From contig NZ_KE387244.1 in assembly GCF_000430765.1 (NCBI RefSeq), positions 169,629-233,628 of the forward strand: a stretch of 64,000 nt of DNA, given 5' to 3'. The stretch comes from Peribacillus kribbensis DSM 17871 (GTDB taxonomy: Bacteria; Bacillota; Bacilli; Bacillales; DSM-1321). The translations under genes and the position numbers were made by a program. Position 1 is the stretch's first letter; each line of letters starts with the position of its first letter. Under the pieces are notes generated by a model, which was not told the origin of the DNA, ran no database searches, and was given only the letters and a program-made list of their open reading frames with translations. Shown here piece after piece: positions 21,457 through 30,737 of this stretch.

Positions 21457-21685
21457 ATCCGAGTCAATGCCTTTTCCTCCTTTTTCATAATTATATGAAA
21501 TATGAGATTTTTTCAGCTGGAGGGAGCGGTAATTGGTTGCTCATTCCAGCTTCAATTGATATGCTAAAAATGGTTTTTAGTAGACCTCTTACTGTTCTTA
21601 GCGTATAGCGCCCTTTCGTAGAAGGAAGAATTTTAGGAGGGGCGTTAAGAGAATGAAGTCTGTTTACTTTTGAGGAGGAAAGATA

Positions 21686-22543
21686 ATGCCTTTAGTTTCT
21701 ATGAAAGAAATGCTGAACAAAGCACTGGAAGGTAAGTACGCGGTTGGTCAATTCAATATTAACAATCTTGAATGGACACAGGCAATCCTGGCAGCCGCTG
21801 AACAAGAGAAGTCGCCGGTCATCCTGGGAGTCTCTGAAGGTGCTGCACGCCATATGGGCGGCTTTTATACCACAGTCATGATGGTTAAGGGCCTGATGGA
21901 AGATATGAAGATTACCGTTCCTGCGGCGATTCATCTTGACCACGGCTCAAGCTTTGATAAATGCAAAGAAGCCATCGATGCTGGCTTTACCTCTGTCATG
22001 ATTGATGCTTCTCACCACGCGTTTGAGGAAAACATTGAAATTACTTCCAAAGTGGTAGAGTATGCACACTCTAAAAATGTTTCAGTAGAAGCTGAACTTG
22101 GAGTAGTAGGCGGTCAGGAAGACGATGTGGTAGCATCCGGAGTGATCTACGCGGACCCTAAGGAATGCGCCGAGCTTGTAAAACGTACAGGCGTCGACTG
22201 TATCGCACCAGCATTAGGCTCTGTCCACGGTCCTTACAAAGGGGAGCCAAACCTTGGCTTTAAAGAAATGGAAGAAGTCCGCGACTCTACTGGCATTCCT
22301 CTCGTTCTTCATGGAGGCACGGGAATCCCGACACATGATATCCAAAGGTCCATTTCTTTAGGTACATCCAAGATCAACGTAAACACTGAAAACCAAATCT
22401 CCTTTACGAACGCTGTCCGTGAAGTGCTTAACAGCGATAAGGAAGTTTACGATCCGCGTAAATATTTCGGCCCTGGCCGTGAAGCTATTAAAGAAACGGT
22501 CATCGGAAAAATCCGTGAGTTTGGTTCCAATAATAAAGCGTAA
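21686..22543 (+). CDS. fbaA: Class II fructose-1,6-bisphosphate aldolase
   Basis: Reversible cleavage of fructose 1,6-bisphosphate to dihydroxyacetone phosphate and glyceraldehyde 3-phosphate in glycolysis and gluconeogenesis. The 285-residue zinc enzyme has the metal-binding segment HLDHGSS and the later VLHGGTGIP segment of the class II family. Length equals the B. subtilis enzyme. Start ATG follows GAGGAGGAAAG. A hairpin follows the gene. In B. subtilis tal (ywjH) comes next, but here the following 500 bases hold no gene. Confidence 0.97.
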   Translation: MPLVSMKEMLNKALEGKYAVGQFNINNLEWTQAILAAAEQEKSPVILGVSEGAARHMGGFYTTVMMVKGLMEDMKITVPAAIHLDHGSSFDKCKEAIDAGFTSVMIDASHHAFEENIEITSKVVEYAHSKNVSVEAELGVVGGQEDDVVASGVIYADPKECAELVKRTGVDCIAPALGSVHGPYKGEPNLGFKEMEEVRDSTGIPLVLHGGTGIPTHDIQRSISLGTSKINVNTENQISFTNAVREVLNSDKEVYDPRKYFGPGREAIKETVIGKIREFGSNNKA

Positions 22544-22615
22544 TCTGCACGCAGAAAACCGGGGCACCCCATATGGGTCCTGCTCCCACATGAATCGGTA
22601 TTTAGACTAATGTAA

Positions 22616-22660
22616 ATAGGGGCTAAATATTGGATGGTGGGGGAGGCCCCTTTTTATTTT
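22616..22660 (+). terminator. Terminator of fbaA
   Basis: AGGGGC (22618-22623) pairs with GCCCCT (22646-22651) and is followed by a T-rich run. Confidence 0.65.
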
Positions 22661-23041
22661 TCAGCCTGTATTTCCTATAGGATTGTATGGATTACTATTT
22701 ATAACAGGTTGATCTGCGTTCCATGTGCGGACATCCTGGAACGGAAATCAGCCTGATATCTTGGATACAGCCCTTACTATGCCTCTCATACTGGAACACT
22801 CTAGTACTTTCCTTTCTCCCCGGGGATTCTTCGTGAACATTCACTCATGGTTTTATTGATCCTAGTCAAATTGAAAATTTTGGAAATGGTTCATGGGAAA
22901 ATATTTATTTTATTACATGATTTATAAATAATTGTGTAAACTAGAGAATAAAGACTGTCGTTTTATGCAGATTACTGTTGGAAGATAATACCTAATGAGC
23001 CTTTGCGGGATGTATGCTTGGGCATAGAAGGGAGCTATATC
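22661..23041. other. Gene-free interval where B. subtilis has tal
   Basis: No open frame, repeat or convincing promoter was recognised, and no translated fragment resembled transaldolase. It becomes AT-rich towards murZ, which probably carries the murZ promoter. Confidence 0.45.
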
Positions 23042-24328
23042 ATGGAAAAGCTTAAAATTGCGGGAGGGTATCCATTAAAAGGATCGATTAGAGTCAGCGG
23101 TGCTAAAAACAGTGCGGTTGCATTAATTCCGGCCACGATCCTGGCTGACTCTCCGGTTACGATAGAAGGACTGCCGGAAATTTCGGATGTGGAAATACTA
23201 AAGGGTCTTCTCGAGGAAATCGGGGGCAAAGTATCCTTTTCGAATAATGAAATGATGGTAGATCCATCAGGAATGATTTCCATGCCGCTTCCAAACGGGC
23301 GTGTGAAAAAGCTTCGCGCTTCTTACTATTTAATGGGGGCGATGCTTGGCCGCTTTAAAAGGGCTGCGATCGGGCTTCCAGGGGGATGCCATCTTGGTCC
23401 CCGTCCGATTGACCAGCATATTAAAGGGTTTGAGGCTCTCGGTGCCCAGATTACCAATGAACAGGGAGCCATTTATCTGAGAGCAGATGAGCTGAGGGGA
23501 GCCAAAATCTATCTGGATGTCGTCAGTGTCGGAGCGACCATCAATATCATGCTTGCCGCTGTAAGGGCAAAGGGGCGCACCATCATTGAAAACGCGGCAA
23601 AAGAGCCAGAAATCATTGATGTAGCTACCCTGCTGACCAATATGGGCGCTAAAATCAAAGGAGCCGGAACGGATATTATCCGCATCGATGGAGTGGAGAG
23701 CCTGCATGGGTGCCGCCATACCATCATTCCAGACAGGATCGAGGCCGGCACGTTCATGATTCTTGCGGCAGCTGCAGGCAAGGGCATTGTGATTGACAAT
23801 GTCATTCCTCAGCATTTAGAATCTCTTACGGCAAAATTAAGAGAGATGGGAGTCCATGTAGAAGCTGGCGACGACCAGATCTTCGTGTCTCCGGGCAGCA
23901 GACTGAAAGCAGTGGATATTAAAACTCTTGTCTATCCGGGCTTCCCAACGGATCTCCAGCAGCCATTCACGTCCCTCCTGACGAAGGCGGAGGGGTCTGC
24001 TGTCGTAACCGATACCATTTATGGGGCGCGCTTCAAACATATAGATGAATTGAGACGCATGAATGCCAATATTAAGGTAGAAGGAAGGTCTGCAATCATC
24101 TCCGGGGCCGTGCAGCTGCAAGGAGCGAAAGTGAAGGCGAGTGATCTTCGTGCAGGTGCCGCCCTGGTCATTGCCGGATTAATGGCAGAAGGAATCACCG
24201 AGGTGACTGGGCTTGAGCATATTGACCGCGGATACAGCAATCTGGAAGAAAAGCTTACCGGGCTGGGTGCTACCATCTGGCGTGAAAAAATGACAGAAGA
24301 AGAAGTGGAGCAGCTGAAAAGCTCCTGA
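23042..24328 (+). CDS. murZ: UDP-N-acetylglucosamine 1-carboxyvinyltransferase, MurZ (MurAB) paralogue
   Basis: Transfers enolpyruvate from phosphoenolpyruvate to UDP-GlcNAc, the first committed step of peptidoglycan synthesis, in the cytoplasm. The 428-residue protein has the two inside-out alpha/beta domains of the EPSP synthase fold. The active-site residue is C116 in GGCHLGPRP; this is the residue alkylated by fosfomycin. Start ATG 23042 follows AGAAGGGAG; the open frame begins 13 codons earlier. Position after fbaA and sequence identify it as MurZ. The MurAA paralogue would be expected just beyond the right window edge, after ywmB. Confidence 0.95.
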   Translation: MEKLKIAGGYPLKGSIRVSGAKNSAVALIPATILADSPVTIEGLPEISDVEILKGLLEEIGGKVSFSNNEMMVDPSGMISMPLPNGRVKKLRASYYLMGAMLGRFKRAAIGLPGGCHLGPRPIDQHIKGFEALGAQITNEQGAIYLRADELRGAKIYLDVVSVGATINIMLAAVRAKGRTIIENAAKEPEIIDVATLLTNMGAKIKGAGTDIIRIDGVESLHGCRHTIIPDRIEAGTFMILAAAAGKGIVIDNVIPQHLESLTAKLREMGVHVEAGDDQIFVSPGSRLKAVDIKTLVYPGFPTDLQQPFTSLLTKAEGSAVVTDTIYGARFKHIDELRRMNANIKVEGRSAIISGAVQLQGAKVKASDLRAGAALVIAGLMAEGITEVTGLEHIDRGYSNLEEKLTGLGATIWREKMTEEEVEQLKSS

Positions 24329-24333
24329 TAAAA

Positions 24334-24632
24334 GGAGTTTTGGCAGCTGCAGCTTTAAATGTTTAGGCGTGGAAATTCTGGGTAAATTAGTACCGCAGAA
24401 TGAGGAAGAGATGACACAGTGTTTGAAAATGAGGCTTGATGTCAATAAAGTAGTAAGGATGGAAGTTTTGGTAAGGGGCGAGGATGCCATCTTTGCTGCC
24501 AAAGGGGTGACCGATGGAGAGCTCCTAAAGAGGCGTTCCGTATAAGGGCGCCTTACTGTTTATGCGTGAGAAAACAGGGTCTGTCCGCTTTATTGATGGC
24601 AGCCACAGTTTTGCAGGAAACCCAGCCTTTTG
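24334..24632 (+). pseudogene. glpX: Remnant of glpX (class II fructose-1,6-bisphosphatase)
   Basis: Translation in shifting frames gives recognisable pieces of the C-terminal third of GlpX. GVLAAAAL is followed by a frameshift into [15 protein letters not shown], later [16 protein letters not shown], then a stop at 24541. After another shift comes MREKTGSVRFIDGSHSF, and a last stop near 24632. The first two thirds of the gene (all of the metal-binding N-terminus) are missing. The remnant starts 5 bases after the murZ stop, exactly where B. subtilis carries glpX. It is thus a deletion plus several frameshifts, not a short functional gene. Identification rests on remembered family sequence. Confidence 0.85.
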
Positions 24633-24784
24633 ATCAAATAATAATCCGCAAGTTGAATAGATTACCATACAAGCGGGCGCCTCTCGAGCTCGCTTCCCTT
24701 TTGGACAAGGACTGCCTGGACGTTTATCCAACCTGATTCCGGGCTCATGACTGGTGGGAAATAATGGGCAGTCTCTCTTAATAG

Positions 24785-24813
24785 TTGAATAATTGCCATA
24801 AAAAAAGTAAAAT
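24785..24813 (+). promoter_or_regulatory. Promoter of rho
   Basis: TTGAAT (24785-24790), a 17-base spacer and TAAAAT (24808-24813), about 140 bases before the rho start. Confidence 0.65.
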
Positions 24814-24830
24814 AAATCTTGTTTTCAAAT

Positions 24831-24900
24831 CCAAAATTCTTCAAACTTACTCCAAGTTAAAGAACCTTCCTTCATTTCTTTCCATCATCCATATCCCTTT
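24831..24900 (+). promoter_or_regulatory. C-rich, G-poor rho leader, candidate Rho utilisation site
   Basis: These 70 bases of untranslated leader contain about 22 C and only 2 G, so the RNA would be unstructured and pyrimidine-rich, which is what Rho binds. B. subtilis rho is known to limit its own expression by Rho-dependent termination in its leader. No intrinsic hairpin is present. Confidence 0.55.
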
Positions 24901-24953
24901 GATGAATGAATTTTCAATATGGGTGTAGCTAATTTAAAAAGAGTGGTGTCATA

Positions 24954-26237
24954 ATGAATTTAACAATTTCAAAATTAGAAACAATGAAACTGAAAGAGCT
25001 TTATGAATTGGCTCGTGAATTTAAGGTTTCCTATTATAGCAAGCTGACCAAAAAAGAATTGATCTTTGCCATCTTAAAGGCAAGGGCAGAACAGGACGGC
25101 CTTTTGTTCATGGAAGGCGTATTGGAAATCATTCCGTCCGAAGGCTTTGGATTCCTGCGGCCGATCAATTATTCATCCAGCTCTGAAGATATTTATATTT
25201 CCGCTTCCCAAATCCGGAGATTTGATTTAAGAAACGGAGACAAGGTTTCAGGAAAGGTCCGTCCTCCGAAGGAAAATGAGAGATACTACGGCCTGCTCCA
25301 TGTCGAGGCAGTAAATGGCGATGATCCTGAATCAGCGAAAGAGCGTGTCCACTTCCCAGCATTGACCGCCCTGTATCCTGACCGTCAGATGATGCTTGAA
25401 ACCACACAGAAAAATCTTTCAACACGGATCATGGATTTAATCGCACCAGTAGGATTTGGCCAGCGCGGCTTGATTGTTGCCCCGCCAAAGGCTGGTAAAA
25501 CCATTCTTCTGAAGGAAATAGCCAACGCCATAACCGTAAACCACCCAGAAGCGGAACTGATCGTTCTTTTGATCGATGAGCGCCCTGAAGAAGTGACCGA
25601 TATCGAGCGCTCTGTAGCCGGGGATGTTGTCAGTTCAACCTTTGACCAGGTTCCGGAAAACCACATCAAAGTGGCGGAGCTTGTCTTAGAGCGTGCGATG
25701 CGCCTTGTTGAGCATAAGCGCGACGTCATTATTCTCATGGACAGCATCACAAGGCTTGCCCGTGCCTATAACCTGGTCATTCCTCCAAGCGGAAGGACCC
25801 TGTCAGGCGGTATTGATCCGGCAGCCTTCCATAGACCGAAACGATTCTTCGGTGCTGCGAGGAACATTGAAGAGGGAGGAAGCTTGACCATTCTGGCAAC
25901 AGCCCTCATTGATACAGGATCCCGCATGGATGATGTGATTTACGAGGAATTTAAAGGAACAGGAAACCTGGAACTGCATCTTGACCGCTCGCTTGCTGAA
26001 AAGCGGATCTTCCCGGCTATCGACATCCGCCGTTCAGGAACGCGGAAGGAAGAGCTGCTTATCCCGAAAAATCATCTGGACAAGCTGTGGGCCATCCGCA
26101 AATCCATGTCCGATTCGCCTGACTTTGCGGAACGTTTCCTTCGCAAGCTGAAATCGACCAAGAGCAATGAAGACTTCTTCAGCCTCCTTGATGAGGAAAT
26201 GAAAAGGAATCAAAGCGGCAGCACAAAACGTTCATAG
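24954..26237 (+). CDS. rho: Transcription termination factor Rho
   Basis: Hexameric RNA-dependent ATPase that ends untranslated transcripts. The 427 residues contain the N-terminal helix bundle, the cold-shock-like RNA-binding fold (about residues 50-120, with FGFLRP), the Walker A APPKAGKT at 176-183, the Walker B region [10 protein letters not shown], and the Q/R-loop part near the end. Length and sequence are those of Bacillus Rho, without the long insertions of actinobacterial forms. It has its own promoter and a leader suited to self-control. rpmE follows from a separate promoter. Confidence 0.97.
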   Translation: MNLTISKLETMKLKELYELAREFKVSYYSKLTKKELIFAILKARAEQDGLLFMEGVLEIIPSEGFGFLRPINYSSSSEDIYISASQIRRFDLRNGDKVSGKVRPPKENERYYGLLHVEAVNGDDPESAKERVHFPALTALYPDRQMMLETTQKNLSTRIMDLIAPVGFGQRGLIVAPPKAGKTILLKEIANAITVNHPEAELIVLLIDERPEEVTDIERSVAGDVVSSTFDQVPENHIKVAELVLERAMRLVEHKRDVIILMDSITRLARAYNLVIPPSGRTLSGGIDPAAFHRPKRFFGAARNIEEGGSLTILATALIDTGSRMDDVIYEEFKGTGNLELHLDRSLAEKRIFPAIDIRRSGTRKEELLIPKNHLDKLWAIRKSMSDSPDFAERFLRKLKSTKSNEDFFSLLDEEMKRNQSGSTKRS

Positions 26238-26253
26238 AAATTTCTCTAGGGTA

Positions 26254-26282
26254 TTGCAAAAATGTAAGATTGTTGCTATAAT
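26254..26282 (+). promoter_or_regulatory. Sigma-A promoter of rpmE
   Basis: TTGCAA (26254-26259), spacer of exactly 17, TATAAT (26277-26282). A near-consensus, strong promoter starting just after the rho stop. Confidence 0.8.
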
Positions 26283-26294
26283 AAAGTTAATGTG

Positions 26295-26372
26295 TTTGAA
26301 TGTTTTATGCGGAATAACACAGCCGCATTTAAGGTATAAACTCTGTTTCGGTATGACTCAGGGCGGAAGGAG
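26295..26372 (+). promoter_or_regulatory. rpmE leader with a hairpin, candidate L31 autoregulatory leader
   Basis: The leader contains a stem ATGCGG (26307-26312) against CCGCAT (26323-26328) with a 10-base loop and no T run. Ribosomal protein leaders that bind L31 are known in Firmicutes; whether this one belongs to them needs a covariance search. Confidence 0.35.
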
Positions 26373-26381
26373 ATGAAAAGA

Positions 26382-26582
26382 ATGAAATCAGGAATTCATC
26401 CAAACTATAATAAAATTACCGTGACTTGTGCTTGTGGTAATACTTTTGAAACTGGTTCTGTAAAAGGTGAATTGCGCGTGGAAACTTGTTCCGAGTGCCA
26501 TCCATTCTATACTGGACGTCAAAAATTCGCTGAAGCTGGCGGACGTGTTGACCGTTTCAACAAAAAATACGGCATTAAGTAA
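26382..26582 (+). CDS. rpmE: Ribosomal protein L31, zinc-binding form
   Basis: Component of the large ribosomal subunit. The 66-residue protein has the zinc-ribbon cysteines of the C+ type: CACG near residue 15 and CSEC near residue 36. It thus needs zinc, in contrast to the zinc-free YtiA paralogue. The frame opens at 26373, but AAGGAG overlaps that codon and stands 9 bases before ATG 26382, which gives the family start MKSGIHPNY. It is followed by a terminator, so it is monocistronic. Confidence 0.97.
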   Translation: MKSGIHPNYNKITVTCACGNTFETGSVKGELRVETCSECHPFYTGRQKFAEAGGRVDRFNKKYGIK

Positions 26583-26598
26583 TTTAGAAAATAAGACA

Positions 26599-26630
26599 AG
26601 CAGGCAAGTACTTCCTTGCCTGTTTTTTTA
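26599..26630 (+). terminator. Terminator of rpmE
   Basis: CAGGCAAG (26601-26608) and CTTGCCTG (26615-26622) with a 6-base loop and seven T. Confidence 0.92.
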
Positions 26631-26848
26631 AGGCTTATTTTTACATATTTTAGGTTTTTTCTGTAAAAAGTGCGCTCCAGGCTGGATCTTTTTTAACATC
26701 GGCATGGGGCACCTTTCCTTTTTAAGGCATGCGCATAGAGTGTAAAACCTATAGGTTATACTAACCAATTATAATGTTATTTTGTACGATAGTAGTGTAA
26801 GTATTCTTGTAATAAAGATCCAAACGTGTGGAAGGGAGAGCCCAATTC

Positions 26849-27475
26849 ATGTATGTAATGAAACAAACAGGCTGGATGGAATTAATCTGCGGCAGCATGT
26901 TCTCGGGGAAATCAGAAGAGCTGATCAGAAGAGTCCGCCGCGCACAATTTGCCAAACAAAAGATTGTGGTGTTCAAGCCTGCTATTGATAATCGATATAG
27001 TGAAGAAGCAGTAGTCTCTCATAATGGCTCCTCTTTCACAGCTTTGCCAATAGCAAAGTCAACCGATATTTTTAAAGTGATTGATCCAGATACAGATGTA
27101 ATCGCGATAGATGAAGTCCAGTTCTTTGATCCTGAAATCGTCCAGGTTGCGGAGCACCTGGCAGACAGCGGATATCGGGTAATCCTAGCCGGCCTTGACC
27201 AGGATTTCAGGGGAGAGCCTTTTGGCCCGGTTCCTGCGCTTATGTCGCTATCGGAATCCGTAACGAAGCTCCAGGCAGTTTGTGCCGTATGCGGATCACC
27301 CTCCAGCAGGACACAGCGTCTGATCAACGGAAGACCTGCTTCCTACCATGATCCCGTCATCCTGGTCGGCGCTTCTGAAGCATATGAGCCAAGGTGCAGG
27401 CATCATCATGAAGTGCCAGGCCGTGAAGATCGGCTGAAAATGCCGGAAGATGCCGCAGTAAATCCTATTAAATAA
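26849..27475 (+). CDS. tdk: Thymidine kinase
   Basis: Phosphorylates deoxythymidine to dTMP for salvage. The 208-residue type II thymidine kinase has the P-loop GSMFSGKS near residue 15, the Walker B part [10 protein letters not shown], the lasso segment with FRGEPFG, and a structural zinc site from CAVCG and a distal C-x-H pair (CRHHH). Start ATG 26849 (MYVMKQTGW) follows GGAAGGGAG; a GTG seven codons earlier is not the family start. In B. subtilis tdk likewise follows rpmE. Confidence 0.96.
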   Translation: MYVMKQTGWMELICGSMFSGKSEELIRRVRRAQFAKQKIVVFKPAIDNRYSEEAVVSHNGSSFTALPIAKSTDIFKVIDPDTDVIAIDEVQFFDPEIVQVAEHLADSGYRVILAGLDQDFRGEPFGPVPALMSLSESVTKLQAVCAVCGSPSSRTQRLINGRPASYHDPVILVGASEAYEPRCRHHHEVPGREDRLKMPEDAAVNPIK

Positions 27476-27805
27476 AGGTTTTCCGGATGGATCCTTGTTA
27501 CAGGACAGCGTTTTTTCCTGCTATTTTTAGCAGCATTTCAAGGAATTGGTTTGTTCGTTCCCCTTTTTAGGTATATAAGTAGTGGATAAAAAGTTCCCTC
27601 ATCATAGTAAGGCTGTTTCTCGCATACTTGTCGTTTTTCGTACAACGTGTCTTTTTAGGCTCCAGGCTGTTTTATATCATTTATGAATGGATGTTTCCGC
27701 TCTGAATGTAACCACCGGATTTAACTGGCACAAAAAAAGCAGCAGTGTTATGAATGTCACGACATTCCGGCAGCGGTTAAGAAAACAGCCCATCATAGAC
27801 AGCGT
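27476..27805. repeat. Intergenic region with an inverted-repeat element
   Basis: AAGGCTGTTTCT (27609-27620) and AGAAAACAGCC (27780-27790) are near-complementary ends about 180 bases apart. A second AGGCTGTTTT stands at 27664. The left end resembles that of the shorter element at 51177-51275. No gene is seen. Probably an interspersed non-coding repeat; boundaries are approximate. Confidence 0.4.
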
Positions 27806-27852
27806 AGCAAAGCAGGCCTGATATATCACATGATAGGGCCTGCTTTTTTCTT
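27806..27852 (+). terminator. Terminator-like hairpin downstream of tdk
   Basis: AAAGCAGGCC pairs with GGCCTGCTTT around about 18 bases, followed by a T run. It lies 330 bases after tdk and 100 before the next gene. Confidence 0.7.
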
Positions 27853-27952
27853 ACAGGGTTATCTCCAGCAAAACATTCACTTCAAAAGTACAAAAAGTTT
27901 AGTTAGTAACCCTCCCTATTTTTGGAAACAATAATAAGAGGAGGCGACCGTA

Positions 27953-28306
27953 ATGAAAAGAAACAGGGACTTATCATCCCCAGCCCACTCTGCATATAGT
28001 GAAGTAGCTTTTGTTGATCCTAAGAAAGAGGATCAGTCATCACCATGCAAAATCCTGCCCTTTCGAAATAGGCCATCCCAATTTGATAAAATTAAAAACA
28101 TTCTCCGGCAGGCTTCAGATTATAAGATAGGGCCAATATTTATAAAAGGGAATCGGATCTGGGTTATTTGTTATGGAAGCATTGAATGGATGAACAGGGA
28201 GCAGCTTGAAGAAGAAACAGAAAGAATCGCCTTTCTCTTGGAGAGGAAGCTGGCAAACTTTAAGATCTGCGTCAGGCTGGAAGAGGAAGGGTATGTTTTT
28301 CAATAG
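27953..28306 (+). CDS. Small protein of unknown function
   Basis: A 117-residue soluble protein that I do not recognise. The first 45 residues are polar and probably disordered. The rest alternates strands and helices: an RIWVICYGSIEWM stretch, then a helix rich in Glu, then a final strand (FKICVRLEEEGYVF), as in a small alpha/beta domain. No signal peptide, membrane segment or cysteine motif is seen. It has a strong ribosome binding site (GAGGAGG, 10 bases before ATG), normal codon use and a terminator after it, so it looks like a real monocistronic gene. B. subtilis has other genes (ywkA-D) in the tdk-prfA interval. Confidence 0.65.
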   Translation: MKRNRDLSSPAHSAYSEVAFVDPKKEDQSSPCKILPFRNRPSQFDKIKNILRQASDYKIGPIFIKGNRIWVICYGSIEWMNREQLEEETERIAFLLERKLANFKICVRLEEEGYVFQ

Positions 28307-28375
28307 GTTTTGACGGCATTTTTTCCCTATACTATAATAAGGCTGAAGTAGATTTCGTTTGACGAGCAGCGAACA

Positions 28376-28410
28376 ATGGGCTTCCCGGCTTCAGGCCGGG
28401 CCTTTTTTAT
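28376..28410 (+). terminator. Terminator before prfA
   Basis: CCCGGC-TTCA-GGCCGGG hairpin with flanking pairs and six T, 70 bases after the small gene at 27953. Confidence 0.85.
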
Positions 28411-28530
28411 AAGGAGCTGCCCGATTATATTTTTAGAAAAACATAGGCTGTTTCAGGTCTTGGTCCCTTAACGTGAAGGGAGAAAAGGATTCGAATACAG
28501 GCTTTATTAATACATTTTGAGGTGAGTTTC

Positions 28531-29604
28531 GTGTTTGATCGATTACAGGCAGTGGAAGACCGATATGAAAAGTTAAATGAATTGCTTAGCGACCCGGCTA
28601 TCATCAATGATGCAAAAAAATTAAGAGAATATTCTAAAGAACAATCAGGGATACAGGATACGGTGACGGTATACCGCGAATATAAAACGGTCCAGGAGCA
28701 GTATCAGGACGCAAAACAGATGCTTGAAGAAAAGCTTGATGCTGATATGCGTGAGATGGTTAAAGAGGAAATGAACGAGCTTGAGGAACAACTGGAAGAG
28801 CTCGAAGGGAAATTGAAGATCCTGTTGATACCCAAAGATCCGAACGATGATAAAAACGTCATCATGGAGGTCCGCGGTGCTGCAGGAGGAGATGAAGCAG
28901 CCCTGTTTGCAGGAACGCTTTACCGTATGTACAGCCGCTATGCAGAGACGCAGGGATGGAAAATTGAAGTCATTGAATCAAATCCGACTGGTCTGGGCGG
29001 GTACAAAGAAATTATTTTCATGATTAACGGAAATGGAGCATTTTCGAAGCTGAAATTTGAAAACGGCGCCCACCGTGTACAGCGTGTGCCTGAGACAGAG
29101 TCCGGCGGACGGATCCATACGTCCACAGCGACGGTTGCTGTTCTTCCTGAAGCGGAAGAAGTAGAAGTCGATATTCATGAAAAAGATATCCGTGTGGATA
29201 CATTTGCTTCAAGCGGACCTGGAGGCCAGAGCGTTAACACCACCATGTCTGCTGTGCGGCTTACACATATGCCGACCGGGATCGTAGTATCCTGCCAGGA
29301 CGAGAAATCGCAGATTAAAAACAAGGAAAAAGCAATGAAGGTGCTTCGTGCCCGTGTCTATGACAAGTTCCAGCAGGAGGCACAGGCTGAATATGACCAG
29401 AACCGTAAGGCAGCAGTAGGGACAGGGGACCGTTCAGAGCGGATCCGGACATATAACTTCCCGCAAAACCGTGTGACTGACCACCGTATCGGCTTAACCA
29501 TCCAGAAGCTGGACCAGATCATTGAAGGCAAGCTGGATGAGGTTATCGATGCACTCATCATGGAGGATCAGTCTAAAAGGATGCAAAATGAAGAAGCCTT
29601 ATAA
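28531..29604 (+). CDS. prfA: Peptide chain release factor 1
   Basis: Recognises UAA and UAG stop codons and triggers peptide release. The 357-residue protein has the coiled N-terminal domain, the tRNA-mimicking domain, and the catalytic GGQ at residues 231-233 (context [10 protein letters not shown]), where the Gln is methylated by PrmC. The GTG at 28531 follows AGGTGAG and starts the protein like other Bacillus RF1; an earlier GTG (28522) overlaps that site. The 3' end overlaps prmC by 17 bases, so the modifying enzyme is made together with its substrate. Confidence 0.97.
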   Translation: MFDRLQAVEDRYEKLNELLSDPAIINDAKKLREYSKEQSGIQDTVTVYREYKTVQEQYQDAKQMLEEKLDADMREMVKEEMNELEEQLEELEGKLKILLIPKDPNDDKNVIMEVRGAAGGDEAALFAGTLYRMYSRYAETQGWKIEVIESNPTGLGGYKEIIFMINGNGAFSKLKFENGAHRVQRVPETESGGRIHTSTATVAVLPEAEEVEVDIHEKDIRVDTFASSGPGGQSVNTTMSAVRLTHMPTGIVVSCQDEKSQIKNKEKAMKVLRARVYDKFQQEAQAEYDQNRKAAVGTGDRSERIRTYNFPQNRVTDHRIGLTIQKLDQIIEGKLDEVIDALIMEDQSKRMQNEEAL

Positions 29605-30472
29605 GTTTTCAAAGGTCTATGAAGCCCTTAGCTGGGCTTCTTCTTTTTTAGTGTCCAGCGGGCGTGATGCCAATGCCGGCGAACTGCTGCTGAAGTGGCT
29701 GCTTAGGATGGAACGCAGTACCCTGCTTGCCAGCCTTCAAATGGAGCTGCCGTCAGAGGTGAAGGAAGAGTTTATCTCTGCATGTGAAGCACATGCTGAA
29801 GGCATGCCAGTCCAGTATATAATCGGCTCGGAGGAGTTTTACGGAAGAACCTTTCTTGTGAATGAGGAAGTCTTGATTCCAAGGCCTGAAACAGAGGAGC
29901 TTGTGTATCATGCCTTGAATAAAATTGCGGAGCACTTTCCGGGGGGAGCGGATCTTCAGCTTGCTGATATAGGGACAGGAAGCGGCGCCATCGCCATTTC
30001 CATGAAGCTTGAGAATCCAGCTATCCAGGTACTGGCATCCGATATTGCGGAAGGATCACTTGAGGTTGCCCGCCATAATGCAGTAAGGCTAGGGGCTGAG
30101 GTATCGTTTTTAAAGGGAGATCTCCTGATGCCGTTTATCCAGGCTTCTAAAAGGCTGGATATTGTCCTGTCCAATCCGCCGTATATTCCCGAGGGAGACA
30201 GGGCGGAGATGTCGGAAGTTGTTACAGAACACGAGCCTGACAGGGCATTATTTGCAGGAGAAGACGGACTTGACTTTTACCGGGCGTTCATGGAACAGCT
30301 GCCCCTCGTCCTAAAAGAACGCGCCCTGATTGGCTTTGAAGTCGGTGCAGGCCAGGGAACGGCAGTACGGCTGCTCCTGGAGCAAACCTTCCCCCACAGC
30401 AGCACCGAAATCCAATATGATATCAACGGCAAGGACAGAATGGTCTTTGCCTGCTTGGGAAATAGGGGCTGA
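29588..30472 (+). CDS. prmC: Release factor glutamine methyltransferase
   Basis: S-adenosylmethionine-dependent methylation of the GGQ glutamine in RF1 and RF2. The 294-residue protein has an N-terminal helical substrate-binding domain and a Rossmann methyltransferase domain. Motif I is [12 protein letters not shown] and the catalytic NPPY is at residues 196-199. ATG 29588 follows AAAGGATG inside the prfA end; the open frame starts earlier but entirely within prfA. A terminator follows, so prfA-prmC form a two-gene operon. Confidence 0.95.
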   Translation: MKKPYKFSKVYEALSWASSFLVSSGRDANAGELLLKWLLRMERSTLLASLQMELPSEVKEEFISACEAHAEGMPVQYIIGSEEFYGRTFLVNEEVLIPRPETEELVYHALNKIAEHFPGGADLQLADIGTGSGAIAISMKLENPAIQVLASDIAEGSLEVARHNAVRLGAEVSFLKGDLLMPFIQASKRLDIVLSNPPYIPEGDRAEMSEVVTEHEPDRALFAGEDGLDFYRAFMEQLPLVLKERALIGFEVGAGQGTAVRLLLEQTFPHSSTEIQYDINGKDRMVFACLGNRG

Positions 30473-30570
30473 CCCTGTTCTTTGCATATTTCCCAGCCTT
30501 ACCCGCCGATGCCGAGTGCTTTTCATAAAGGCTGCCAGTCGTATTGGCATCATGATTCGTATAGAAAAAG

Positions 30571-30600
30571 TAAAACCCGTCGTCTGGCGGGTTTTTCTAT
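30571..30600 (+). terminator. Terminator of prfA-prmC
   Basis: AAACCCG pairs with CGGGTTT around a short loop and runs into a T stretch. Confidence 0.8.
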
Positions 30601-30683
30601 TTGAATACACCCCTTATATAAAACCCTCATGTATTGATGATGATTATTGGCCGGGACTCTGACGCATATTTTTTATTTTAATA

Positions 30684-30713
30684 GTTTATCATATTCACAT
30701 TTTGGCCAGAATG
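30684..30713 (+). promoter_or_regulatory. Sigma-F promoter of spoIIR
   Basis: GTTTA (30684-30688), exactly 15 bases, then GGCCAGAATG (30704-30713), which fits the sigma-F -10 pattern GGNRANANTR with one mismatch. B. subtilis spoIIR is transcribed in the forespore by sigma-F. The spot, 24 bases before the start codon, is right. Confidence 0.75.
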
Positions 30714-30737
30714 GAGGGTGTAAGGGAGGAATGGGGA

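Noticed and set aside
21564-21580. Perfect 7-bp inverted repeat CTAAAAA/TTTTTAG upstream of fbaA as an operator or terminator
   Set aside because: It is AT-only apart from its ends, too weak to terminate, and such palindromes are common by chance in AT-rich DNA.
22661-23041. Transaldolase remnant
   Set aside because: No translated fragment resembling Tal was recognised in any frame, in contrast to the clear glpX pieces further on.
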